The notes under the pieces are model-generated. The model did no database searches and was not told where the DNA came from. It worked only from the letters and a program-made list of their open reading frames with translations. Position numbers and translations under genes: made by a program. Source: Deltaproteobacteria bacterium (lineage in GTDB: Bacteria > Desulfobacterota > Desulfobacteria > Desulfobacterales > Desulfosalsimonadaceae). From it: a stretch of 11,870 bases of DNA. Of the stretch, positions 1-7,012 are shown piece by piece. Positions within the stretch are counted from its first letter, which is position 1. Each line of letters opens with the position of its first letter. The stretch spans positions 1 through 11,870 of the forward strand of contig JAJRPH010000096.1 of the NCBI GenBank assembly GCA_024280875.1, written 5' to 3'.

Positions 1-1
1 A

Positions 2-571
2 ATAGAATTATTTAAAACAATTAAAGAAATTCTGGAAGACGCAGGTATTGAATTTTTTATAGAGGGCGGAACCTTGTTAGGCGCATACAGAAATGGTCAA
101 TTCATTTATCATGACAATGATATAGATACGGGTTGTGTAAACACGGAGTTTGTTAAGGTAAAAAAAGTATTGGATAGTAAATTACCGGATAAGTATACAT
201 ATCGTTTGAGAACAAAAGTCGGGGCGTACAGCACAAATGCATTTGGTTGTTTTCCTAAAGACGGCGAAACAATTGTTGATGCTTATGGCCAGGAATGGCC
301 TCTGAACATGCTGGATATTTACAATTATATTTATAGTGAAGAAGAAAAATCTTATAGGTTAGATCACGATAAAGCAGGGCGTGATGCGAAAGGAAATCCA
401 AAATGGATACCGGAAGATATAATTTTCCCCTTAAGTACTATTATGTTTGAAGGTATAGAATGTCCCTGTCCAAATAACCCAAAGGCGTTTGCAGAACTTG
501 AGCAAGGATATTTAGGGGAAGATTTTGAGTTTGATGAAGAAACACAACTGTTTATTAAAAGTCGTTCATAG
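2..571 (+). CDS. LicD/fukutin-type phosphotransferase, 5'-partial
   Basis: The frame is open from base 2 and gives 189 visible residues, so the start lies outside the window. Visible residues 22-42 read GGTLLGAYRNGQ...HDNDID. This is the signature of the LicD/FKTN nucleotidyltransferase-fold family: a GGTLLG motif, then an acidic D-x-D-x-D cluster that binds metal and substrate. Known family members transfer phosphocholine or related phospho-alcohols onto surface glycans; the substrate here cannot be told. The TTG at 74 is an internal leucine of this motif, not a start. The stop TAG shares its last base with a GTG that opens the next reading frame, which suggests translational coupling to a CDP-alcohol phosphatidyltransferase remnant. 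That pairing would fit head-group or polymer decoration. The region is AT-rich compared with the genes to the right. Family call is firm; substrate unknown. Confidence 0.8.
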   Translation: MELFKTIKEILEDAGIEFFIEGGTLLGAYRNGQFIYHDNDIDTGCVNTEFVKVKKVLDSKLPDKYTYRLRTKVGAYSTNAFGCFPKDGETIVDAYGQEWPLNMLDIYNYIYSEEEKSYRLDHDKAGRDAKGNPKWIPEDIIFPLSTIMFEGIECPCPNNPKAFAELEQGYLGEDFEFDEETQLFIKSRS

Positions 572-753
572 TGGTTAAACAATCCCATCAGACAAACATG
601 CTTTCTTTTGCCAGGGATCTTCCGAATATCTGTTCCCTTGCAGGGCTTTTTTGTGCTGTCCTGAGTATATACTACTCAATTCCGGGCAACTTTCCGGCTG
701 TGATAATCGGAATGATGTGGGCTGTTTTTTTTGACTGGGGTGAACCCATATAA
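571..753 (+). pseudogene. truncated CDP-alcohol phosphatidyltransferase (N-terminal fragment)
   Basis: A 60-residue frame opens with GTG at 571 (or ATG at 598) and overlaps the upstream stop by one base. Residues from about 11 (LSFARDLPNICSLAGLFC), then a hydrophobic stretch ending WAVFFDW, resemble the first one to two membrane helices of PssA-like CDP-alcohol phosphatidyltransferases. In the intact family, FFDW is followed at once by the catalytic D-G-x2-A-R-x8-G-x3-D-x3-D motif. Here the frame reads GEPI and stops. I could not find the missing motif in any plus-strand frame downstream, so this looks like a deletion or recombination break rather than a simple frameshift. The product would have no active site. 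It could instead be a short genuine membrane peptide, but the homology break at the catalytic motif argues for a remnant. Confidence 0.55.
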
Positions 754-1370
754 AGGAAATATATTCGTGTGTCAAAGGGAATTGCTTTGATATCAAATTG
801 TCCATGGTTTGGTTAAGAATATGCTCTGTAGAGTGCGTTTGTGGGGCAGTCGCTTTTTTTATGACATTTCCATTTCTATTATCAAAATGTTCTTAAGATT
901 TAATCTGTGGATGTATTTTACTGGTACAAGGAAAGGATTCATATTTGCCTATTGGTTGGTTCAAATCAAAAGTATAAATGGCTACAGTAGCAAGCGACTT
1001 GCCATCCATCCCCCTATTGCGGCATCACTGAAATTCTAAACAATAGATTCGACAGTCCTCCTATACAATTATCCAGAATTTGCTTTTTAAATGAAAATTA
1101 TCTATAAAAAGAAGTTAAAAAGCAGGTGTTTTTGGGTAAATAGGGTAAATGTACAATATGTTGAGCCAGACAAACATTCCTCTGAACTATGATTTCTTCA
1201 ACAAAATACAGGCACAGTAAAACCTTTGATAAGAGAATAGTATCAGGAAATAAGAAAAAAATTCTGGATTGCCTTTTCCGTTCTACGGTATTCTTCTGGT
1301 TATTGCCGCAAAAAATACCATATGAGCCGTATTTTAATATTGCTTTTGATTAACAACGATACAGAATCAT
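754..1370. other. AT-rich convergent intergenic region without a convincing gene
   Basis: About 617 bases lie between the broken plus-strand gene and the end of the minus-strand methyltransferase. Two short plus-strand frames exist (809-1039, 76 codons plus stop; 1189-1353, 54 codons plus stop). Neither has a recognisable domain, a good ribosome binding site or a family-like motif. Small dyads are present, including the 12-base palindrome TTTGATATCAAA near 786-797 and a weak hairpin at 1312-1335. The stretch may contain decayed sequence following the truncation upstream. I recognise no transposase remnant in it. Confidence 0.5.
1310..1335 (-). terminator. possible weak terminator after the methyltransferase
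   Basis: Read on the minus strand, AAAATAC pairs with GTATTTT around a 10-base loop and runs into a T6 tract. It lies about 36 bases past the methyltransferase stop, in the right place to end the rnj-ftsK-methyltransferase transcript. The stem is only 7 bp and mostly A/T, so termination would be weak. Confidence 0.35.
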
Positions 1371-2078
1371 TTATACCCCCGGAAAATCTTCCGGCAACTC
1401 CCCGCATTTTCTTCGTTTCAGAACACCAAGGGTTTTGGTCATGGGCAACACTTGAAACAGGCCGGATGCGGCCGCCAGATTATATATATAATGCGGGGCG
1501 TGGCCCCCCTCTTCCGGGTTTTTGAATATATCATGAATCAGCAAATACCCGCCCGGCATAATATGTCCTGCCCAGGAATTATAATCCGTGTATGCAGCAG
1601 CAAACGTGTGGCCACCGTCAATAAACACCAGGCTCAACGGAGTTGCCCACTGACGCGCCGCCACCTCGGATCGGGCCAGAATCGGAACCACCGTATTCTC
1701 GAGCCCGCCGTCAATAAGGGCCTTGCGAAAAAGTGGAAATGTGTCCATCCGCCCCTGACGGATATCATAGGTCTCCGGGTCGAAATACCCTTCGCCGGGC
1801 TGCTGTTCTTCAGAGCCGCTGTGGTGGTCCACTGCAAAAAGGGTACTGTTGTTTTTTTGGCACGCAGCCCCGAGATAAAGCGTTGACTTTCCGCAATAAC
1901 TCCCGATCTCAAGACAGGGGCCCAATTTGGCCGCTTCCAGCCCAATTTGATACAAACGCATGCCTTCTTCTTTATCCAGAAATCCCTTTGTTCTGTCTAT
2001 CAGGTTTTCATTCGGATTTTCATCAGGCCTTCCATTCGGGACCGAGGATTCTCTTTTCATATCATTGCATTTCATCAT
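1371..2078 (-). CDS. class I SAM-dependent methyltransferase, Methyltransf_24-like
   Basis: A 235-residue cytosolic protein if it starts at the ATG at 2078. Motif I reads CLEIGSYCGKSTLYLG, the glycine-rich SAM-binding loop, and is followed by an acidic strand end (FAVDHHSG). LSLVFIDGGHTFAAAYTDY and GGYLLIHDIF match post-I and motif IV regions of small O-/N-methyltransferases that share the FIDG(G)H pattern. The acceptor substrate cannot be inferred. The gene overlaps the end of ftsK. The ATG at 2078 lies inside ftsK, with GGAGGT at 2093-2098 about 14 bases upstream, a rather long spacing. A second ATG at 2060 begins one base past the ftsK stop and would give 229 residues. Translation from either is likely coupled to ftsK. 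An earlier in-frame ATG at 2129 is unlikely because it would lengthen the overlap without adding family sequence. Confidence 0.75.
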   Translation of the reverse strand: MMKCNDMKRESSVPNGRPDENPNENLIDRTKGFLDKEEGMRLYQIGLEAAKLGPCLEIGSYCGKSTLYLGAACQKNNSTLFAVDHHSGSEEQQPGEGYFDPETYDIRQGRMDTFPLFRKALIDGGLENTVVPILARSEVAARQWATPLSLVFIDGGHTFAAAYTDYNSWAGHIMPGGYLLIHDIFKNPEEGGHAPHYIYNLAAASGLFQVLPMTKTLGVLKRRKCGELPEDFPGV

Positions 2079-4317
2079 AATTCTTAGCCAAGACCTCCCG
2101 GGCTTTAACCCCGTCAGACGGACCGACAACGCCCTCTTCTTCCATCATCTCGACAATGCGGGCCGCCCGGTTGTAACCGATTCTCAAATGCCTCTGAATC
2201 ATTGAAATTGATGCCTGACCGGATTTGGTGACCAGTGCGACGGCTTCATCATACCGTTCGTCATAATCCTTATCACCGCCGTTGGCGGATTCCTTTTCCG
2301 GCGCTTCAAGTATCTCATGGTCATATTCGGGAGGCTTTTGTTCTTTTAAAAACTCGATAACTTTCATCAATTCATCTTCAGATATATACGCGCCGTGGAT
2401 ACGCTGGAGTTTGGCGGTTCCCGGGGGAAGAAACAGCATATCCCCATTTCCGAGGAGCGCTTCGGCACCGTTGGAATCAATAATCGTTCGTGAATCCGTC
2501 TTTGACGACACCTGAAATGACAGACGGGTTGGAAAATTGGCTTTAATAATACCTGTCAGAACATCTACCGAAGGCCGCTGGGTTGCAATGATCAAATGAA
2601 TACCCGAAGCCCTGGCCATTTGGGCCAAACGGGTCAGCCCGACTTCCACATCCCGGGACCCCACCATCATCAAATCCGCCAGCTCATCTATGATAATCAC
2701 GATATACGGCAGCTTTTCTTTCTTGATTTCATCGTCTTGTTTCGGTTCGGCTGCTTCTTTTTCAACTTTGCGGTTATATTGCCGGATGTTTCGAACCCGG
2801 CTTTCAGACAATAATTTATATCGACGTTCCATTTCCCGGACTGCCCAAAACAGAGCATTGGTTGCCTTTTTCATGTCCGTGACAACCGGCGTAATCAGAT
2901 GCGGAATCCCGTCATAAACGGACAGTTCAATCCGTTTGGGATCGACCATAATCATTTTAACGTCTTCAGGCATTGATTTGTATAGCAGACTACAGATCAT
3001 CGCATTTAACCCAACACTTTTACCGGTCCCTGTAGCACCGGCAATCAACAAATGCGGCATGTCTTCTAAATTCGCAACAACCGGATTACCGACAATATCC
3101 TTACCCATGCCCAACGTCAATTTGGATTTGGATTGCTGAAAAACCTGGGAAGCAACAATATCTTTAAAAACGACAATTTCCCGTTTTGAATTCGGGACTT
3201 CAATTCCGATGACAGCCCGTCCTGGAATTGGAGCGATTATGCGAATACTGATGGCACGAAGCGCTAACGCCAGATCATCCGTGAGATTCACCACTTTATT
3301 AATCTTGATTCCCGGCGCGGGTTTAAACTCAAAACGAGTAATTACCGGACCGGGAACGACGGTTTCTACCTTTCCCTTGACTCCGAAATCATCCAGTTTC
3401 TGCTCAAGGAGTTTTGACAAAAACTTTAAATTCTCATGATCCACTCCATTGATCTGCACTTCTGCATCTTTCAGAAAATCCATTGAAGGGAGCTTTATGC
3501 CCGTATCAAACCGCATGGATTCAAAGACCTGCTGCCTGGGAACCGGAACCGACCGTAGGGGCTTGGGAAGAAGCGTCTCCTTAATAAGAATTCCCTTTTC
3601 CTCATGCTCTTTATTTATCTGCTTTGCTCCCTCATCTTTAGTCTTTTTAAAAGGCAGAGCTATTTTTTTATCCTGATTTTTAATTTTGTCTTTGGGTGGA
3701 TTTATTTTCTTTTTCTTATTTGAATTTAATTTGGCCATCCAGTTTTTTTTCTTTTCCAGAACATGAGAATAGGCATTTTTCACCCCCCCGCCGGCCACAA
3801 AGCTTAATTTCCCACAATTTCGGATGATGGCAACCACGGAAATGCCGGTCGACAATATAAAACCAATCAGCAGAAAAAAAGATAAAATGACCATTCCGCC
3901 GGTCCAGTTGGCGTACTTGAGTAAAAATGACTTGATGGGAAGGCCAAGCATGCCGCCAGCCGTAAAGTCATTGCCGAAAAGAATATAGGTTTCCTGAAAA
4001 AATGACAGCAGGCTCCCAAATGCAACGGTTAAAATAATCCCCCCGGACGCCATCACGGATAGCGCATGACCTGAACGATTTTTAAAGAACTCAAGAAATC
4101 CAATGAAAAAAAGAATCGGTATCAAAAAAGCGCCCAATCCGAATAATCCGATCAAAAAACCCGCCAGATGGGCGCCCAAAAAACCGAAAAAATTTTCAAT
4201 GTCTCTTATATTTCCGGCATGGTGGATTGACGGATCATTCGGGCTGTATGAAAGGAGACTGCCGAGTGAAAAAATAACTATAAAAATCAATATGATGCTA
4301 ACTATTTCTCTACGCAT
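2062..4317 (-). CDS. ftsK: DNA translocase FtsK
   Basis: A 751-residue FtsK/SpoIIIE translocase that pumps DNA at the division septum and promotes chromosome dimer resolution. Four hydrophobic segments occupy roughly residues 7-25, 48-75, 88-108 and 140-165. A short lysine-rich linker follows (about 190-250), far shorter than in E. coli. The motor domain has Walker A GATGTGKS at 427-434 and Walker B IIIDELADLM at 541-550, and a typical IIATQRPSVDV segment near 576-586. A C-terminal winged-helix gamma domain (about 688-745) contains a helix like those that read KOPS/SRS orientation sequences. Length fits the short-linker FtsK type. The ATG at 4317 precedes the first membrane helix and gives the usual N-terminus; no strong Shine-Dalgarno is seen. 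It begins 36 bases after rnj and overlaps the methyltransferase gene downstream. Confidence 0.97.
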   Translation of the reverse strand: MRREIVSIILIFIVIFSLGSLLSYSPNDPSIHHAGNIRDIENFFGFLGAHLAGFLIGLFGLGAFLIPILFFIGFLEFFKNRSGHALSVMASGGIILTVAFGSLLSFFQETYILFGNDFTAGGMLGLPIKSFLLKYANWTGGMVILSFFLLIGFILSTGISVVAIIRNCGKLSFVAGGGVKNAYSHVLEKKKNWMAKLNSNKKKKINPPKDKIKNQDKKIALPFKKTKDEGAKQINKEHEEKGILIKETLLPKPLRSVPVPRQQVFESMRFDTGIKLPSMDFLKDAEVQINGVDHENLKFLSKLLEQKLDDFGVKGKVETVVPGPVITRFEFKPAPGIKINKVVNLTDDLALALRAISIRIIAPIPGRAVIGIEVPNSKREIVVFKDIVASQVFQQSKSKLTLGMGKDIVGNPVVANLEDMPHLLIAGATGTGKSVGLNAMICSLLYKSMPEDVKMIMVDPKRIELSVYDGIPHLITPVVTDMKKATNALFWAVREMERRYKLLSESRVRNIRQYNRKVEKEAAEPKQDDEIKKEKLPYIVIIIDELADLMMVGSRDVEVGLTRLAQMARASGIHLIIATQRPSVDVLTGIIKANFPTRLSFQVSSKTDSRTIIDSNGAEALLGNGDMLFLPPGTAKLQRIHGAYISEDELMKVIEFLKEQKPPEYDHEILEAPEKESANGGDKDYDERYDEAVALVTKSGQASISMIQRHLRIGYNRAARIVEMMEEEGVVGPSDGVKAREVLAKNYDEMQ

Positions 4318-4353
4318 TTATTTATTCAGCCAAAGGATAAATAATTATAAAAT

Positions 4354-6006
4354 TCAGATTTCCAGAATAAACGGCAATATGACCGGTTTCCGCTTTATTG
4401 TAAAATTAAAATATTCTCTTAGCGCGCGGGGCAGTTTCTTGCGAAGCACTTCAACCCGATCCGCCGGATCAACAATATTGATGTCTTCAATGATTTCCAA
4501 AATAACGCATTTCGCATCCTCAAGGATATGACCGGTTTCATTTTCAAACACAAATCCCTTGGAAGCAATCTCCGGACCATAAATAATGAATCCGGTTTCT
4601 TCGTCCAAAGCGAGCGTCACCACAACAAGACCTTCTTCGGAAAGAATCCTTCTTTCCTTTAAAACAAGGCGCCCCACATCACCAATTCCTTTGCCGTCAA
4701 CAAGAATGCGGCCGGTAGAAATTTTTCCGTTCATGCGGCCCCCGTGTTCATCAAATTCAATAATCTGGCCATTTTCCGTGAGCAGCACCTGATCTTTGGG
4801 AATCCCGACTTCTTCTGCCAGCTGGGCGTGGTGAATCAGATGCCGGTACTCCCCGTGAATGGGAATAAAATAATCCGGCATAGTCAGGTTGATCATTTCT
4901 TTCAGTTCATCGCGGAACGCATGTCCAGAGACATGAATTCCAGATATTTTCTCATAAATAACATTCGCACCTTTTCTGAAAAGGTCATTGATGATCTTGG
5001 CAATCGCCTTTTCATTACCCGGTATGAATTTGGAAGACAGAATAACCGTGTCTCCTTTTTCAACTTTTATCTGCTTGTGCATTCCGGTTGACATCCGGGT
5101 CAGCGCGGACATGGGCTCCCCCTGGCTGCCGGTAGTCATAATCAGAATCTCATCCGGACAATATTGATCAATCTCGTCGACATCAATCTCCATGCCGTCC
5201 GGAATGTGAAGCATATTCATGGCAATGGCTGTCTTTACACTCAACTCGATACTTCTGCCGTTAAAAACAATATGGCGTTTACCGGATTTAATAATATTGA
5301 CGACCTGCTGAATTCTGGCAATATTTGACGCAAAAAGGGCGACGATTACCCGCCCCGTGCTGTCTGAGATAATTTTCCGGAGTGTGTCTCCAACCACTTC
5401 ATCGGTAATTGTCTGTCCGTCTTTCTCTACATTTGTCGAATCGGAAAGGAGTGCAAGCACCCCGTCTTCACCGAGTCGTTCAAATGTATCAATATCGGTC
5501 ATCATCCCCGGAATCTCTGTTTTCGACAGCTTAAAGTCGCCGGTATGAACAATCCGTCCGACCGGTGTATTGATGGCGATCCCGACCCCGTCCACAACAC
5601 TGTGATTAACCCTGATAAACTCAAATTCAAACGGGGGAATACTCAATTTTTCCCTGGGTGAGATTTCATTCAGGCAGGAAACAGACAGAAGTTCATGTTC
5701 CTCCAGCTTTCGCCTTAGCATACCAATCGTAAAGGCGGTTGCGTAAACAGGAAGATTGACTACCTTGAGCAGATACGGTAACGCGCCGATATGATCCTCA
5801 TGGGCATGGGTTAAAATAATGCCGGCGACTTTGTCCCTGTTTTTCCGAATGTAATCCATATCCGGAATGACATAATCCACCCCCAGCATGTAATCTTCCG
5901 GAAACATCAGGCCTGAATCAATGATGACAATCGTGTCTTCATATTCAAAGACCATCATATTCAGGCCGATTTCTCCGAGCCCCCCCAGAGGGATAATTTT
6001 AAGCAT
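4354..6006 (-). CDS. rnj: ribonuclease J
   Basis: A 550-residue metallo-beta-lactamase/beta-CASP ribonuclease of the RNase J family, acting in the cytoplasm on mRNA decay and rRNA or sRNA maturation by endo- and 5'-exonucleolytic cleavage. The N-terminus MLKIIPLGGLGEIGLN is typical. The two-metal site is complete: HAHEDH at 67-72, a further His at 135 (VNHS) and the HTGDFK segment at 154-159. LLSDSTN begins at about 186, GSQGEP is present, and the beta-CASP motif GIHVSGHA supplies the last histidine. A C-terminal domain of normal length follows. The ATG at 6006 is set by the conserved N-terminus; no strong Shine-Dalgarno is visible. The 103-base gap upstream carries three dyads (see 6044-6114), which could regulate this gene, as RNase genes often control their own leaders. 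ftsK follows after 36 bases. Confidence 0.96.
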   Translation of the reverse strand: MLKIIPLGGLGEIGLNMMVFEYEDTIVIIDSGLMFPEDYMLGVDYVIPDMDYIRKNRDKVAGIILTHAHEDHIGALPYLLKVVNLPVYATAFTIGMLRRKLEEHELLSVSCLNEISPREKLSIPPFEFEFIRVNHSVVDGVGIAINTPVGRIVHTGDFKLSKTEIPGMMTDIDTFERLGEDGVLALLSDSTNVEKDGQTITDEVVGDTLRKIISDSTGRVIVALFASNIARIQQVVNIIKSGKRHIVFNGRSIELSVKTAIAMNMLHIPDGMEIDVDEIDQYCPDEILIMTTGSQGEPMSALTRMSTGMHKQIKVEKGDTVILSSKFIPGNEKAIAKIINDLFRKGANVIYEKISGIHVSGHAFRDELKEMINLTMPDYFIPIHGEYRHLIHHAQLAEEVGIPKDQVLLTENGQIIEFDEHGGRMNGKISTGRILVDGKGIGDVGRLVLKERRILSEEGLVVVTLALDEETGFIIYGPEIASKGFVFENETGHILEDAKCVILEIIEDINIVDPADRVEVLRKKLPRALREYFNFTIKRKPVILPFILEI

Positions 6007-6043
6007 AATTTTAGCTTATTTAGAGTTGAATTTCATAAAATTT

Positions 6044-6114
6044 TTGTACCCGTTCACGAGGGTACAACTGTTGATACACTTCCAACCAATGAAGTGTATC
6101 AGCACCTGATCAGG
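6044..6114 (-). promoter_or_regulatory. cluster of three dyads in the rnj leader
   Basis: Three perfect dyads lie in series upstream of rnj. TTGTACCC/GGGTACAA (6044-6051 and 6060-6067) has an 8-base loop. TGATACACTTC/GAAGTGTATCA (6072-6082 and 6091-6101) has an 11-bp stem and an 8-base loop. CCTGATCAGG (6105-6114) is a 10-base palindrome covering the upstream gene's stop codon. None is followed on the minus strand by a clean T-tract, so classic intrinsic termination is not well supported. They could be leader RNA structure, a processing or attenuation site, or a protein operator. A TTGACA sits just upstream (minus strand, 6126-6121), but I see no good -10 at 16-18 bases. Confidence 0.5.
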
Positions 6115-6442
6115 ATATTATGTCAAGTTTCTCAAAAATTGCGTCAACAGAACTGATCAGCCAGAGCAACTGGTCTTTTGTTGCATATTGAATACAATCA
6201 CACCGAATGCTATTTTTTGTTCGAACCAGCAGTTCGACAACAAATGACGCTAAACTCAACTGAACCGCAAAATACAAAGGATGGCATTCTTCATGTGATG
6301 ACTGCTTTTGATCATAAAGGTCCGGATCTAAAGGTATCCAGTAAATATCCCCCATATCAGCCGGACCGAAATACTCATCCAGATACACTTTGATTTTTTC
6401 TTGATCCTGCGGTCTTAATTCATCAATAACATATTGTTTCAT
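6110..6442 (-). CDS. conserved-looking hypothetical protein, 110 aa
   Basis: I do not recognise the family. The product is a small acidic soluble protein without a signal peptide. The N-terminal third is charged (MKQYVIDELRPQDQEKIK), followed by an aromatic/acidic stretch (YFGPADMGDIYWIPLDPDLY) and a hydrophobic helical segment (FAVQLSLASFVVELLVR). It is probably folded rather than membrane-bound. Four cysteines are scattered and form no metal motif. It sits 24 bases after ogt and 103 bases before rnj, all on one strand, so it is probably co-transcribed with ogt. The ATG at 6442 is the only reasonable start. The length, clean frame and operon position support a real gene; function unknown. 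Confidence 0.65.
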   Translation of the reverse strand: MKQYVIDELRPQDQEKIKVYLDEYFGPADMGDIYWIPLDPDLYDQKQSSHEECHPLYFAVQLSLASFVVELLVRTKNSIRCDCIQYATKDQLLWLISSVDAIFEKLDIIS

Positions 6443-6466
6443 AAGTCAATATATACCATATTCATC

Positions 6467-7012
6467 TCAGATGTGCAAGGGACTGCCTGATGCCTCTGCA
6501 TTAATTAATAATTGTTTCAGTTTGGAACCTCCTCCAAACCCGCCTATTTTATTATCACTACGTATCACACGATGACAAGGAATAAGAACAGGAAACGGAT
6601 TTTTTGCCAATGCAGTCCCGACAAATCTGTAGGCTGTGGGACGTCCGATACGCCGGGCAATTTCTTTGTATGTTGACAAATTGCCATAGGGAATCATGGC
6701 TGTCTGTTTATAGACTGCCTGTTGAAGTTCAGTGACGCCTTCCCATAAAAACAAATCCCATGGAATGACAAAGGACCTTCCTTTGATAGTGTTACAAATG
6801 ATAGTGTTACAAATTAAATTTGCTGTTTCAGTAACTTTTTTCTGGATACTGCGATCACTTGATAAATCCGGAAAAAGCACTATCGTTGAGTAATTTGTTG
6901 TATTGCCCGGCAACAATACACGGTGAAGAATAAAAGGATTTTCACTATAGATAATAGACATTTCCCCGATGGGTGTTTTAAAAGCAACCCTGCGCCGGCA
7001 ATCTTCATTCAT
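6467..7012 (-). CDS. ogt: methylated-DNA--protein-cysteine S-methyltransferase
   Basis: A 181-residue O6-alkylguanine-DNA alkyltransferase of the Ogt/Ada-C type. It repairs O6-alkylguanine by irreversible transfer to its own cysteine. The active-site motif IPCHRVI is intact, followed by the typical GGFGGG turn. The DNA-binding helix region reads GRPTAYRFVGTALAKNP; the arginine before FVG matches the finger that flips the base. The conserved IPYGNLSTYKEIA segment precedes it. I chose ATG at 7012: GGAG at 7023-7026 is 10 bases upstream, the start lies inside the last codons of the LarA-like gene (8-base overlap), and the following residues fit the family N-terminus. A start at 7111 would add 33 residues of unlikely sequence read out of frame with the upstream gene. 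It contains an exact 15-base in-frame duplication at 6784-6813. Confidence 0.93.
   Translation of the reverse strand: MNEDCRRRVAFKTPIGEMSIIYSENPFILHRVLLPGNTTNYSTIVLFPDLSSDRSIQKKVTETANLICNTIICNTIKGRSFVIPWDLFLWEGVTELQQAVYKQTAMIPYGNLSTYKEIARRIGRPTAYRFVGTALAKNPFPVLIPCHRVIRSDNKIGGFGGGSKLKQLLINAEASGSPLHI
6784..6813 (-). repeat. 15-base in-frame tandem duplication inside ogt
   Basis: Two exact adjacent copies of TGATAGTGTTACAAA (6784-6798 and 6799-6813, plus strand) encode a repeated ICNTI pentapeptide in the linker between the N-terminal and catalytic domains of Ogt. The frame is preserved, and the catalytic domain lies downstream of it. Confidence 0.9.

Noticed and set aside
809..1039. Possible 76-residue gene in the left intergenic region
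   Set aside because: No ribosome binding site, no family resemblance and no fit to the missing part of the phosphatidyltransferase.
1189..1353. Possible 54-residue gene
   Set aside because: Short, no recognised motif, and it runs through the weak hairpin proposed as a minus-strand terminator.
1452..1886. Plus-strand 144-codon frame
   Set aside because: It lies entirely opposite the methyltransferase gene, whose SAM motifs are clear; no motif in this frame.
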